DNA of 64,000 nt from Chitinophaga agri (GCF_010093065.1 NZ_CP048113.1:2728001-2792000); one strand, 5' to 3'. Counted from the stretch's first letter, positions 34,682 through 44,035 are shown. Numbers and translations: made by a program. Notes: generated from the letters alone by a model not told the origin.

Positions 34682-37459
34682 CTACAAATCGTAGAACGTT
34701 CGCGATCGGTTGATCCTCAGGTCTCTCAGGATGCCTGATTTCGGACTGATCGTGATGCTGAACTGACGGTAAGTACCGATCGGCACCAGGTTGATCGACA
34801 TCTGCCAGCAGTGAAGGTCACGGGAGATGTACATATTGGTGTAAGCGATCTTCCTATCGGAGAAGTTGTAACCACTGCTCAAACCGATCTTCCATTTTGG
34901 TGTCAGACTGAAGTCACCGTTGAAGGAGACATATTGCTGGAAGGAAGATACCAATCCTCCGGAATCCGCCTGAATTTGTTTCGAATAGTTTAAGCTATAG
35001 GACAGATCGACTTTCCACGGAATATCAAAGTCCACATACTCACCCGGATTCCTTCTCACCTGCTCCAGCTGACGCTGTTGCGCCTGGAAGGCCGCATCTG
35101 TGCTCTGGTCATTCTCTATATTATTGATCTGTTGTTCTTTCTCCTTGCTTTTTTTATCGGATGAGGTGAAGGAAGTGCTCATGGCAATATTTGCCTGTGT
35201 CAGACGACCCAGGCTGAGCTTACCTTCCTGCCATACATACCTGTCGATACGGACACCTCTTGCATTCACCTCATAAGGATCCAGCGTACCACTGGCCGAA
35301 ACGTTCAGTTTATCAAACAGGTTGGTACGTGCATAGAGGCTGAACGGAGATAACTTATATTCTTTCGCCAGCAGGTTATAGGAACCATTGATACCAAAAC
35401 CATCCAGCAGTTTGATCTTCTTCTCCTTGTTGGCGGAGGTATCTTTCTTCGAATAGACCTTCATTTCCAGGTTGTTATCCAATCCGAAGGAGATCGATCC
35501 GGACCTGCCTTCTGAAGGTACGCCGACAGAAGAGCTGGTAAAGTAAGATTGTCTGAGGCTGTCACCGTCCCTGTTATACTTCAGGGTATAGTATGCGGCA
35601 GCGGCCAGGTCAGGCGCATAACTTGCACTGATCGTAGGCCTCATCACGTGTCTGATGGCCTTCACCTTGGAAGTTTTGCTGAACTGGTACATACCATATA
35701 TAGCGGTAGACAATGAGACACTTGCACTGGCCTGACGGGCGCTGAAGAAGCCTGACTGGTAGGAGGTATCAATACCGCCGAGTGAATCTACCGACACACG
35801 TTTATTCGGATTCCACTGTCTGATCGTTTTCTTAGTAAACCAGAATTCTGAATAGCTTACACCCGGAGAGAGGGTAAAGTTCTTCATCACCGGGATGGAG
35901 AAGGAAATAGGCACGCTATGTTTTACGCCGGATTGTAATGCATCGAACATTTTCGGCTTACCAAACACAGAATCTTTAAACTGTACGCTGTTATTCAGTG
36001 TACCATTATAGCCTATACCCAGTTTATGATACCATTTAGCCCTGCCCACCACTTCTTTCGGCTGGAACGGGTACAGCGTATTCATGGTGAAGGTGGCAGA
36101 AGGGAACGAGATATTTACATCCCTGGTGCTCAGGTTCTGGTAATGTGATAAGCTGGAGGTAAAGTTGAAAGGCTTACCCTGCCAGGTCTTTGAAAAGTTG
36201 ATCGAGGAACTCAGGTTATTGTTCACACGGCTGGCATAGTCATACACGTTAAAGGTGTTAAAGCTGGCCGTACCGAAGTTCACGCTGGCGCCGAACGTAA
36301 CACCCGGACGGGCCTTACTGTCCATACTATGGTTCCAGGTGATGCGGAAGTCGCGTGAGCGGCTGAATTCTTCTTTTACAGAAGGGTCTCCCAGGCGGGT
36401 GTTAGAGAAACTCAGCGTCAGACCACCATTATAATGGTATCTTTTACGGTAGGTTGGGCTGGCAGTCAGCATCCAGCTACCGTAGGAGTAGATATCTCCC
36501 CGCAGGGTCATGTCAAAGTTCTCTCCGAGACCTACATAGTATCCACCATTCTGTAAGCCCATTCCTTTTTGCGCATTCACGATATAACTTGGCACCAGGA
36601 TACCTGATTGTTGTCCATGTGTGATGGGGAATATGGCAAAAGGTATAAATAATGGTGTAGGCACCCCTTCAATTTCCAGGTTTGCCGGACCGGAGATCAC
36701 CAGTTTGTCGGGGATGACCTTGATCTTACGGGCATTGAACTGGAAGTGTGGGGTGTCAAGGTTACAGGTCGTGTAACCATTCCTATAACCGAAGATACTG
36801 TTATCAGCTTCACGTTTCGTCTTCTGACTCAACACATATCCTTCCCCATATTGTGACCGTGTATTGATGATCATGGCCCGATGTGACGCGATGTTCACCC
36901 TCAGCGTATCAGAGTCGAATGCTTGTCCGTTATCTTCCAGCTGTGGGCGGCCATATGGTTTACCCGCAGTATCAGAGGCAGTAGTTGCTTCCATTACACC
37001 AGTAGCCTGATCATACATCATACGTTCGGCGTTCAGCGTGGTTTTCTGGTACTTGGTATTAGCAGTACCATAGAAATAGAAACGTTTGTCCGGCACGAGG
37101 AGTACGATAGAATCCTTAGCTTTATAGGTAATAGGCGCTTCAAGACTGTCCTTTGAGATCTTCGGCACATACAGACTATCTGTACCGGTGCTATCAGTAC
37201 TGACAGGGAAGCTGTCAGTAATAGGCTCTTCAGCAGGTACAGGGAGCGCGGGCGCTTTCGGAATAAGGGAATCACCGGCCCGGCGACTGGTATCGCGTGG
37301 CACAGTATCTGTGAAACTTTTGTTAAAACGGACTCCGGCATTTGGCGCGGGAGTTGCTACTGCGTTTATTATAAAAGGAACGACAATTAAGATACCCACA
37401 AAAAGCGGGTATATCTGTCGTAAAAACTTTTTATAATTATTTTTGTAATTCAGGTGCAT
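34682..37459 (-). CDS. lptD: Putative LPS-assembly outer-membrane protein LptD
   Basis: A 925-residue outer-membrane protein of the Bacteroidota LptD type, which inserts lipopolysaccharide into the outer leaflet. A hydrophobic export signal (about residues 14-34) is followed by a low-complexity Pro/Ser/Thr-rich stretch (60-105), an OstA-like beta-jellyroll (TYKAKDSIVLLVPDKRFYFY, ANTKYQKTTLNAERMMYDQA, IASHRAMIINTRSQYGEGYV) and then a large beta-barrel (from about 260; GILVPSYIVNAQKGMGLQNG). The barrel ends RINRSRTFYDL. The neighbours (amidase, MCE, OstA) form an envelope-building group on the other strand. The 203 bases to the divergent amidase gene hold both promoters; no exact TAnnTTTG is seen for lptD. 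Confidence 0.85.
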   Translation of the reverse strand: MHLNYKNNYKKFLRQIYPLFVGILIVVPFIINAVATPAPNAGVRFNKSFTDTVPRDTSRRAGDSLIPKAPALPVPAEEPITDSFPVSTDSTGTDSLYVPKISKDSLEAPITYKAKDSIVLLVPDKRFYFYGTANTKYQKTTLNAERMMYDQATGVMEATTASDTAGKPYGRPQLEDNGQAFDSDTLRVNIASHRAMIINTRSQYGEGYVLSQKTKREADNSIFGYRNGYTTCNLDTPHFQFNARKIKVIPDKLVISGPANLEIEGVPTPLFIPFAIFPITHGQQSGILVPSYIVNAQKGMGLQNGGYYVGLGENFDMTLRGDIYSYGSWMLTASPTYRKRYHYNGGLTLSFSNTRLGDPSVKEEFSRSRDFRITWNHSMDSKARPGVTFGASVNFGTASFNTFNVYDYASRVNNNLSSSINFSKTWQGKPFNFTSSLSHYQNLSTRDVNISFPSATFTMNTLYPFQPKEVVGRAKWYHKLGIGYNGTLNNSVQFKDSVFGKPKMFDALQSGVKHSVPISFSIPVMKNFTLSPGVSYSEFWFTKKTIRQWNPNKRVSVDSLGGIDTSYQSGFFSARQASASVSLSTAIYGMYQFSKTSKVKAIRHVMRPTISASYAPDLAAAAYYTLKYNRDGDSLRQSYFTSSSVGVPSEGRSGSISFGLDNNLEMKVYSKKDTSANKEKKIKLLDGFGINGSYNLLAKEYKLSPFSLYARTNLFDKLNVSASGTLDPYEVNARGVRIDRYVWQEGKLSLGRLTQANIAMSTSFTSSDKKSKEKEQQINNIENDQSTDAAFQAQQRQLEQVRRNPGEYVDFDIPWKVDLSYSLNYSKQIQADSGGLVSSFQQYVSFNGDFSLTPKWKIGLSSGYNFSDRKIAYTNMYISRDLHCWQMSINLVPIGTYRQFSITISPKSGILRDLRINRSRTFYDL

Positions 37460-37662
37460 GTGTTAAGCGGGCACAAACCTACAAGATTTTAGACAAATTA
37501 TTATCAATTGTAAAACGAATTTGAGTGCCAGGCCAAACAAAGCATCCGGTCATTTATCGACGACAAAATACGAACGACTGTTCATGGATCAAAGCGGACG
37601 CTGCGATCTTTGCACAATTTAACACAATACTAACGCCCATTAAATTATATAAAAACTGAGTC

Positions 37663-39324
37663 ATGCGCTGGAACCGATTTTGGATCTTTTTAGGATGTGC
37701 CATCTTTCTCGGCACGATCCTGCTTTATGCTACGAACCGACCGTCAATAGGTAAAAAACAAAATCCTCCCCTCAGGACTATCGTGATCGATCCGGGCCAT
37801 AGTGCCCAGACACCTGGAGCCCGTGGTAAATACTCCACCGAAGAAGGGGTTGTACTGGACGTCGCGCTGAAACTGGGGAAACTGATAGAGGAGAATATGA
37901 AGGATGTACGTGTAGTTTATACACGTAAAACCAGGAATGCCCTGGGTTCTACCCTCCGTGCCGACCTGAATGAGCGGGCGATTATTGCCAACAGGGAAAA
38001 AGGAGACCTTTTTATTTCGATTCACTGTAACTCTGCCGGCCCTACCCGCAAAGTAACCGGTTACAAAACCGTTTATGTGAAGAAAGGCAAAAAGAAAGTT
38101 CCTGTAAAAAGAGCGATCTACGCCACCTCTCCCAGTACTGCACAGGGTACCGAGACCTATGTGTGGGCTACCGGAAAGAACAATGCCAAGACAGAATCAC
38201 TGAAAGAAAGCTCTGTAATCATGCTGGACGCCAATTCGGAAGATGCGAATTCCGTATTGGATATGTCTGATCCTGAAACCTTTATATTATTGAACACCCT
38301 CCGTAACGCCTATTTTGATCAGAGCCTCCGACTGTCTACGCTTATTGAAGATGAATTTACCGGTGTAGGCCGTATCAGCCGTGGCGCCCGTCAACGCGAT
38401 GAAAAAGGGATATGGGTACTCCAGGCGACCGCTATGCCGAGCGTACTGGTGGAACTGGGCTTCATCAGCAATCCGGAAGAAGAGGATTACCTGAACTCTG
38501 ACAAGGGGCAATTGGAAGCTGCCGGCTGTATATTTAAAGCGATCAAAAAATATAAGGATGAACTGGGCCGTTACAGTGCGCCGGAAGACAGACAACAGGT
38601 ATCTCCTGCTTCCGAATCCAGCTCTACCGGTTCGCCAGTCACTTACAATCCGAGATCAAGGACGAACAAGAACAGCAGCGGCAACAGGAAACCGGCCACC
38701 GCTATAGCCGCCAAAACGCCTGCTAAAACTACACCTAAACCAGCTACCCGTCAGGTAGCTGCCCGCAGGGAAGAACCCAGCAGGGCATATAAGTATGACA
38801 TACAACTACTGGTCAGCGACAAAAAATACACCCGTGACGCCTCTATTTTTAATAAACTGAGAGGCACCATCCGGAAGGAACAGATTGTCAGGACCAATAA
38901 ATATAAATACATCTGGGGCAGCTTTAAGTCCCAGACAGAAGTAAATGCTGCTTTGCGTCAGGCAAAGCAGCTTGGCTTCCGGAAAGCAGTGCTGGTAGGT
39001 CAGGGGAATGATAAAAAACAGCTGGCCGCAGCAACGCCAGCCCCTGCTACCCCCAGGAGCGTACCGAAGGTCAACTTTAAATATGATATCCAGTTAGTTG
39101 TCACCGAAAAAAAATATACCCGCAGCGCTCCTGTTTTCAAAGACCTTCGTGGTACTATTATCAGAGAGACCGTAGTCATCAACCGGAAGTCACTTAATAA
39201 ATACACCTGGGTGAACTTCAAAACAGAAAAAGAAGCCAGCGCTGCACTTAGTAAAGCAAAAAAAGCCGGCTTCTGGAATGCGTCCATCATTAGTGCCGAC
39301 AACAACCGTATAGCCAGCCGATAA
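37663..39324 (+). CDS. N-acetylmuramoyl-L-alanine amidase with two C-terminal SPOR-like domains
   Basis: A 553-residue periplasmic amidase that cuts peptide stems from peptidoglycan. An N-terminal membrane anchor (FWIFLGCAIFLGTILLYA) is followed by an Amidase_3 domain with the first zinc His in TIVIDPGHSAQTPGARG, the second His in DLFISIHCNSAG, and the catalytic Glu in PSVLVELGFISNPEEE. A Ser/Thr/Pro/Lys linker (residues 305-365) leads to two related modules of about 75 residues, KYDIQLLVSDKKYTRDASIF and KYDIQLVVTEKKYTRSAPVF, which fit SPOR-type septal binding domains. A cell-division or remodelling role is likely. GATCTTTG at 37605-37612 is a near -7 element. Confidence 0.88.
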   Translation: MRWNRFWIFLGCAIFLGTILLYATNRPSIGKKQNPPLRTIVIDPGHSAQTPGARGKYSTEEGVVLDVALKLGKLIEENMKDVRVVYTRKTRNALGSTLRADLNERAIIANREKGDLFISIHCNSAGPTRKVTGYKTVYVKKGKKKVPVKRAIYATSPSTAQGTETYVWATGKNNAKTESLKESSVIMLDANSEDANSVLDMSDPETFILLNTLRNAYFDQSLRLSTLIEDEFTGVGRISRGARQRDEKGIWVLQATAMPSVLVELGFISNPEEEDYLNSDKGQLEAAGCIFKAIKKYKDELGRYSAPEDRQQVSPASESSSTGSPVTYNPRSRTNKNSSGNRKPATAIAAKTPAKTTPKPATRQVAARREEPSRAYKYDIQLLVSDKKYTRDASIFNKLRGTIRKEQIVRTNKYKYIWGSFKSQTEVNAALRQAKQLGFRKAVLVGQGNDKKQLAAATPAPATPRSVPKVNFKYDIQLVVTEKKYTRSAPVFKDLRGTIIRETVVINRKSLNKYTWVNFKTEKEASAALSKAKKAGFWNASIISADNNRIASR

Positions 39325-39481
39325 GCCCCTGCCCTACCCCGTTACACCACGACATTTAACCCACCCCACGATCTCCTTTAATAATATATACCTTACTTTT
39401 TTCCCGAAAAGCTGCATATTTGCCTGCTGTTCAACAGAACGGTATCAGATCTGGTATTGACGCCCGGCACTCCGATTGTGA

Positions 39482-39510
39482 TTGCCCGCAACCTTTTTTG
39501 ATTATTTTTG
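39482..39510 (+). promoter_or_regulatory. Promoter of the MCE/OstA genes
   Basis: TTG at 39482-39484, an 18-base spacer and TATTTTTG at 39503-39510 fit the Bacteroidota promoter. The ATG of the MCE gene is 21 bases after it, so the leader is very short. Confidence 0.6.
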
Positions 39511-39531
39511 TAGCAACGTATAACGTATTCT

Positions 39532-40530
39532 ATGCTTAAAGTATCTAATGAAACCAAAGTGGGCGTTCTTGCAGCTGTCTCGATTGCGCTGTTAATTTTG
39601 GGTTTTAATTTGTTAAAAGGTAAAAGCCTTTTTTCAACAAGTAAGAAAATTTATGCTGTATATACCCAGGTAAATGGCCTTCAGCCTTCTGCTACCGTAC
39701 AGGTAAACGGACTGGTAGTGGGTAGTGTGGCTAACCTGGAGATCATGGATAAGAATGCAGGCAGGATCCTTGTAGAACTGAGGATCACTAAAAAGATCGA
39801 TATCCCTCAGAACTCTGTAGCACGCATTTCCAGCGACCTGCTGGGTACCAAGACCGTGCAGATAGACTTTGGTAACGCCAATGCCTATCTTCAGAGCGGC
39901 GATACCATCTATGCTGCTGTAGACGGCTCTATTACAGATGCACTGAAAGAACAACTCAACCCGCTCGTAAAAAAACTGGAGGGTACCCTGGGTTCCGTAG
40001 ATTCTGTACTGATGACTGTCAATTCCATCTTCGATCCGGGTACCAAAGGCAACCTGCGCGAAGCGATCGCTCACCTGAACACCACGATGAGCAACTTTAC
40101 CCAGACTTCCGCATCCCTTAATCATCTGCTGGATCCTAAACATGGTAAAGTGACGGCGACCTTCGACAACCTGGAAGCACTGACAGCCAATCTGAAAAAC
40201 AATAACGACAAGATCACTGCCATATTGGGTAACGCAGAAAAAACAACTGCTGCCCTTGCCAACGGGGAACTGGATAAAACACTGGGAGAATTACACCAGC
40301 TGTCTGTCCGCCTGAATGAAACGATCGCAAAACTCAATAGTACAGACGGTTCTGTAGGCCTGATGCTAAACGATAAGAAAGTGTATAACAATCTGCAGAA
40401 TTCACTCGGTAACCTGAACAAACTGCTGGAAGACCTGCGCGTAAATCCAAAACGTTATGTGCATTTCTCACTGTTTGGAAAGAAATCAAAAGTACAGCCC
40501 ATACCATCTGACACCGCTAAGGCACTATAA
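39532..40530 (+). CDS. MCE/MlaD family lipid-transport protein
   Basis: A 332-residue protein with one N-terminal membrane helix (VGVLAAVSIALLILGFNLL) and a single MCE domain (about residues 38-115: YAVYTQVNGLQPSATVQVNG, VGSVANLEI, LLGTKTVQIDFG). The C-terminal half is helical with repeated amphipathic stretches (LREAIAHLNTTMSNFTQTSA, LEALTANLKNNNDKITAILG). MCE proteins form hexameric rings that carry phospholipids between the inner and outer membranes. The gene is followed after eight bases by the OstA-like gene, so they are co-transcribed. In this phylum the amidase, MCE and OstA genes often occur in this order, which supports a role in outer-membrane upkeep. Confidence 0.88.
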   Translation: MLKVSNETKVGVLAAVSIALLILGFNLLKGKSLFSTSKKIYAVYTQVNGLQPSATVQVNGLVVGSVANLEIMDKNAGRILVELRITKKIDIPQNSVARISSDLLGTKTVQIDFGNANAYLQSGDTIYAAVDGSITDALKEQLNPLVKKLEGTLGSVDSVLMTVNSIFDPGTKGNLREAIAHLNTTMSNFTQTSASLNHLLDPKHGKVTATFDNLEALTANLKNNNDKITAILGNAEKTTAALANGELDKTLGELHQLSVRLNETIAKLNSTDGSVGLMLNDKKVYNNLQNSLGNLNKLLEDLRVNPKRYVHFSLFGKKSKVQPIPSDTAKAL

Positions 40531-40538
40531 TCTTGAAA

Positions 40539-42635
40539 ATGCACCAATTAGCAAAATGCGGGCTTGTCCTGGCCGGATTGTTTCTCGGAGGTATGTTCAC
40601 TGTCAAAGCGCAGGATACAACATCCGCCCGGAATGATACTACCCAGGTGATACATATCATTCAGTCTGATAAACTGAATGTACTCACGAAAGAAAACGCA
40701 CAACTGAACAGGTTCATAGGCAATGCCATTTTCCGTCAGGGCAATACTTTATTCTATTGTGACAGCGCGTTGATCAACAGGGCCACCAACGTACTGGATG
40801 CCTATGGTCATATACATATTAACCAGGCCGATAGCATTCACATCTACGGAGAATACCTTCACTATGAAGGTGATACCCGTATGGCCACACTGCGCGATAA
40901 TGCACGCCTGACCGATGGAAAGGTGACACTCTCTGGTCCGGAACTGCAGTATGACATGAATGCCCGCATCGGTACCTATGTCAAAGGCGGTAAACTGGTC
41001 AATGGCTCCAGCGTGCTGACCAGCCAGGAAGGTTATTACTATGCCGATACCAAAGACGTTTACTTCAATTATAACGTATTACTGGTCGATCCGCAATACA
41101 CCCTGACCACCGATACCTTATTGTATAATACCGGAACGAAAATAGCCACCATCATCGCTCCTACGACCATCAATGATGGCAAGACGGTGATGTACACGAC
41201 CTCGGGAGAATATAATACAGAAACCGGTGAGGGTAACTTCGACAGCAGACCCACCATTGAAGACAGTACTGCCACCATCACAGCCGACAGGATCACGATG
41301 GATAAGCGTACCGGTCTGGCCTATGCTGTTGGTAATATGGTATACCGGGACACGGCGCAGAAAATGACCCTGTTGTCCAACTACGGCACCGTAAACCAGG
41401 TGGAAAAGACCATCCTGGCAACCCAGCATCCGCTGCTTATCATGGAACGCGATAACGACACGCTCTTCATGACCGCAGACACACTCTACTCCGGTATTAT
41501 CAAAAAAGATACCTTCACAGTAGCTCCGGTAAGGGCCTCCACGGACTCCGTTGCAGTAACAGAAAAAGCACCTGCCCGTGTAAAGGCCCGGCCACCGGCG
41601 CTGCCGAACATACCGGCAGGGATGCTTCCGGACGATACCAGTGCCTTTGCGAAAAAACTACGGCAGGCCGCAGGCGACAGCAGCAAACTGGTACCGGTAA
41701 TGGTCGCTCCACCGGATTCTGCGCTCGTTCCACTGAAAGAAAACGCACTGGCAAAGCTGAAAGAGAAAGGCGAAGCATTGAAAAAAGATAGTCTGGCAGT
41801 AGCCGACGTGAAAGAACAGGTTATCAGTAATATTGATACTGCGCTGGCAATAGCCAAAGATACCTCGAAAGTGTTCAGACCTGCGGGTATTTCACTGGCG
41901 AAAGATTCACTGAACAACCTGAAAGCCAGGTTGCTCACACCGAAAGACACCGCCGGTTTAGCACAACTATCCGAAACTGCTGATACCAGTTCCAATGCAA
42001 ACGATACTACCGAGATCCGGTTCATCAAAGCATGGCACCATGTACGTATCTATTCCGACTCCCTGCAGGGTGTGGCGGACAGTATCTATTATTCCGGTAA
42101 GGATTCCATCTTCCGTTTCTACAGAAACCCTGTACTGTGGGCGAACGAAACACAGCTGAGCGGAGATACGATCTTTATGTACACAAAGAATCAGAAGGCG
42201 GACAAACTGCTGCTGGACCAGAATGGTCTGATGGTAAAAGAGTCCGGCCCGAATATGTATAACCAGATCAAGGGCAACCAGATCACAGGCTACTTCACCG
42301 GACAGGCCATTGACTGGATGCATGTGGACGGAAATGCAGAAAGCATTTATTACGTCCAGGATGATGATAAAGCCTACATCAGTGTGAACAGAACGCTGAG
42401 TGGTGTGATCAACATCTACTTCAGGGGAGGTGAACTGAATACCATTTCATTCATCAAAGATCCGGAAGGTACCATGTATCCGTTCACGCAACGTCCGCTG
42501 GACCAGATGCAGCTGGAAAACTTCCACTGGGATATCAAACGCCGGCCTAAGAGTAAATACGAGCTGTTAGGTACAGCGGAAGACGTGAAGAAGCCTGCGG
42601 AGGAAGTTCCTAAAAAAGAGGAGGACGAATTTTGA
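40539..42635 (+). CDS. OstA-like periplasmic protein (LptA-type bridge)
   Basis: A 698-residue exported protein with signal peptide at 1-24 (GLVLAGLFLGGMFTVKAQ). The N-terminal part (about 30-280) holds OstA/LptA jellyroll repeats: IIQSDKLNVLTKENAQLNRF, GNAIFRQGNTLFYCDSALIN, YADTKDVYFNYNVLLVDPQY. LptA-type proteins form the bridge that carries LPS through the periplasm. Residues of about 335-480 are a low-complexity stretch rich in Ala, Lys, Asp, Ser and Thr, with no known domain. The C-terminal 200 residues return to the OstA pattern (DSLQGVADSIYYSGKDSIFR). The ATG at 40539 is preferred over a TTG at 40533. The TGA overlaps the TTG of the nhaA remnant. Confidence 0.85.
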   Translation: MHQLAKCGLVLAGLFLGGMFTVKAQDTTSARNDTTQVIHIIQSDKLNVLTKENAQLNRFIGNAIFRQGNTLFYCDSALINRATNVLDAYGHIHINQADSIHIYGEYLHYEGDTRMATLRDNARLTDGKVTLSGPELQYDMNARIGTYVKGGKLVNGSSVLTSQEGYYYADTKDVYFNYNVLLVDPQYTLTTDTLLYNTGTKIATIIAPTTINDGKTVMYTTSGEYNTETGEGNFDSRPTIEDSTATITADRITMDKRTGLAYAVGNMVYRDTAQKMTLLSNYGTVNQVEKTILATQHPLLIMERDNDTLFMTADTLYSGIIKKDTFTVAPVRASTDSVAVTEKAPARVKARPPALPNIPAGMLPDDTSAFAKKLRQAAGDSSKLVPVMVAPPDSALVPLKENALAKLKEKGEALKKDSLAVADVKEQVISNIDTALAIAKDTSKVFRPAGISLAKDSLNNLKARLLTPKDTAGLAQLSETADTSSNANDTTEIRFIKAWHHVRIYSDSLQGVADSIYYSGKDSIFRFYRNPVLWANETQLSGDTIFMYTKNQKADKLLLDQNGLMVKESGPNMYNQIKGNQITGYFTGQAIDWMHVDGNAESIYYVQDDDKAYISVNRTLSGVINIYFRGGELNTISFIKDPEGTMYPFTQRPLDQMQLENFHWDIKRRPKSKYELLGTAEDVKKPAEEVPKKEEDEF

Positions 42636-42910
42636 TAAAGAAATTTTTATCACCGATCTACGAGTTTTTACAGGATAGCCGTGCAGTAGGAATCATTTTG
42701 ATCATCTGCACGGCTTTTTCTTTAATCCTGGCTAACAGTACATGGCAAACCGCTTACCTGGCCTGTGGCATCGGATTTACCATGTCCATTTTCATTGCCA
42801 CCCTCGCCTATACGTCAGCCGACTGGCAGGTCACTTCGAAAATAGCCGTCATAGCGGCTTCGCTGGCATCAGGACTATTAGGATACTGCTATCTGCGGAT
42901 AGTAAAATGA
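42632..42910 (+). pseudogene. nhaA: Internally deleted Na+/H+ antiporter NhaA (in frame)
   Basis: A 92-residue frame joins the two ends of NhaA. Residues 1 to about 42 are the antiporter's start (FLQDSRAVGIILIICTAFSL then ILANSTWQTAY), and from about residue 45 come the last helices (CGIGFTMSIFIATLAYTSAD, SKIAVIAASLASGLLGYCYL). Full NhaA has about 390-440 residues, so about 300 are missing, including the ion-binding Asp pair on helix V. The frame is intact, so a two- to three-helix miniature protein could still be made. It starts with TTG overlapping the stop of the OstA gene (TTGA), which implies coupled translation. It cannot transport ions as NhaA does. Whether it has any function is open. 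Confidence 0.85.
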
Positions 42911-42979
42911 AAAATATTTTTAATAGGAAGATAATAAACTGCATCTTGGCACCGTTATTGCGAAGCAATGCAATAATTT

Positions 42980-43435
42980 ATGAAACGTCTGTTCATAACC
43001 CTGCTGCTTGGAGTGTGCGTTCACACAGTGACTGCACAAACAAAAGGTAATCCGCAATTGGGATTACGTCTGGGCTTGCCGTTCGGTGGTACCGCACGTT
43101 ATTTTTTTAATGATGCGAATGCCGTCGAAGGTATAGCCGGCGTGTATTCCGGGACCTTCACAGTGACCGGCCTCTATGAACACCATTTTGACCTGTCCCC
43201 GCAAACAATTCAGGGCTTCGGATGGTTTATAGGAGGCGGTGCACATCTGGGAACCCGCAAAACGGATGGGAATATGAAATTTATAGCGGGCGTAGACGGT
43301 ATAGGAGGAATTGATTATACATTTCCTTCGCTGCCAGTAAACCTAAGTCTTGACTGGAAACCAGCTATCCACTTCAACACCTCTTCCGACCTTACAGATT
43401 TCGCTGTATCTGTCAGGTATACATTCGGAAAATAA
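42980..43435 (+). CDS. Small outer-membrane beta-barrel-like protein (copy 1)
   Basis: A 151-residue exported protein with signal peptide MKRLFITLLLGVCVHTVTA. The mature part alternates hydrophobic and polar residues with Gly turns as in small outer-membrane barrels: LGLRLGLPFGGTARYFFND, FGWFIGGGAHLGTRKTDG, and a C-terminal aromatic strand (DFAVSVRYTFGK). It is paralogous to the next gene: both share AIEG/AVEG, FTVTGLYEHH/VTFTGLYEYH, GGGAH and the VRYTF end. Function unknown. The 69 bases upstream hold no clear promoter match. Confidence 0.7.
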   Translation: MKRLFITLLLGVCVHTVTAQTKGNPQLGLRLGLPFGGTARYFFNDANAVEGIAGVYSGTFTVTGLYEHHFDLSPQTIQGFGWFIGGGAHLGTRKTDGNMKFIAGVDGIGGIDYTFPSLPVNLSLDWKPAIHFNTSSDLTDFAVSVRYTFGK

Positions 43436-43482
43436 AACAGCCTGAAAAACCTTATACGCAATTCTTTTAAACAGTTATAATT

Positions 43483-44004
43483 ATGAAACAAGTTGTGTTA
43501 TTATTTAGCCTGATCACAATGATGGCAGTGACGGCAAATGCACAAAGAAGGGGCAATTCCGGATCTTTTGGTTATGAAAATGCTGTAGGTCTGAGAGTGA
43601 ACCCATGGCTCGTAGGCGGTACCATTAAGCACTTCTTCACAGGTCCCCATGCGATTGAAGGTTTGATAACAACGAATGTTAGTAACAGAAGAAACGTAAC
43701 CTTCACCGGCCTGTATGAATACCATATCGCTCCATTCCCTAAACCAGAATTTCACCTGTACTTCGGTGGTGGTGCACACGTGGGTATCTATGACCGTCGT
43801 GACTACAACTATGACGATTACTGGAGACATGGTGATGGTACTTACGTAACAGCTGGTCTGGACGGTATCGTAGGTCTGGAATACAAATTCAAGAAAATTC
43901 CGTTACTGGTGAGCGCTGACCTGAAGCCTTACTTCAACTTCAACGGTGGTACCCACTTCGTTGGAGAAGAAATTGGTGGTGCATCTGTTAGATACACATT
44001 CTAA
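43483..44004 (+). CDS. Small outer-membrane beta-barrel-like protein (copy 2)
   Basis: A 173-residue paralogue of the gene 47 bases upstream, with signal peptide MKQVVLLFSLITMMAVTANA. It has the same order of motifs (GLRVNPWLVGGTIKHFF, FTGLYEYHIAPFPKPEF, YFGGGAHVGIYDRRDYN, PLLVSADLKPYFNF) and the same barrel-like end (GGASVRYTF). The insert YNYDDYWRHGDGTY is acidic and aromatic and not in copy 1; it could be a surface loop. A strong terminator follows, so the two genes may form one transcript. Function unknown. Confidence 0.72.
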   Translation: MKQVVLLFSLITMMAVTANAQRRGNSGSFGYENAVGLRVNPWLVGGTIKHFFTGPHAIEGLITTNVSNRRNVTFTGLYEYHIAPFPKPEFHLYFGGGAHVGIYDRRDYNYDDYWRHGDGTYVTAGLDGIVGLEYKFKKIPLLVSADLKPYFNFNGGTHFVGEEIGGASVRYTF

Positions 44005-44035
44005 GCGATCGACTGAACAATAAACAATATTAGAG

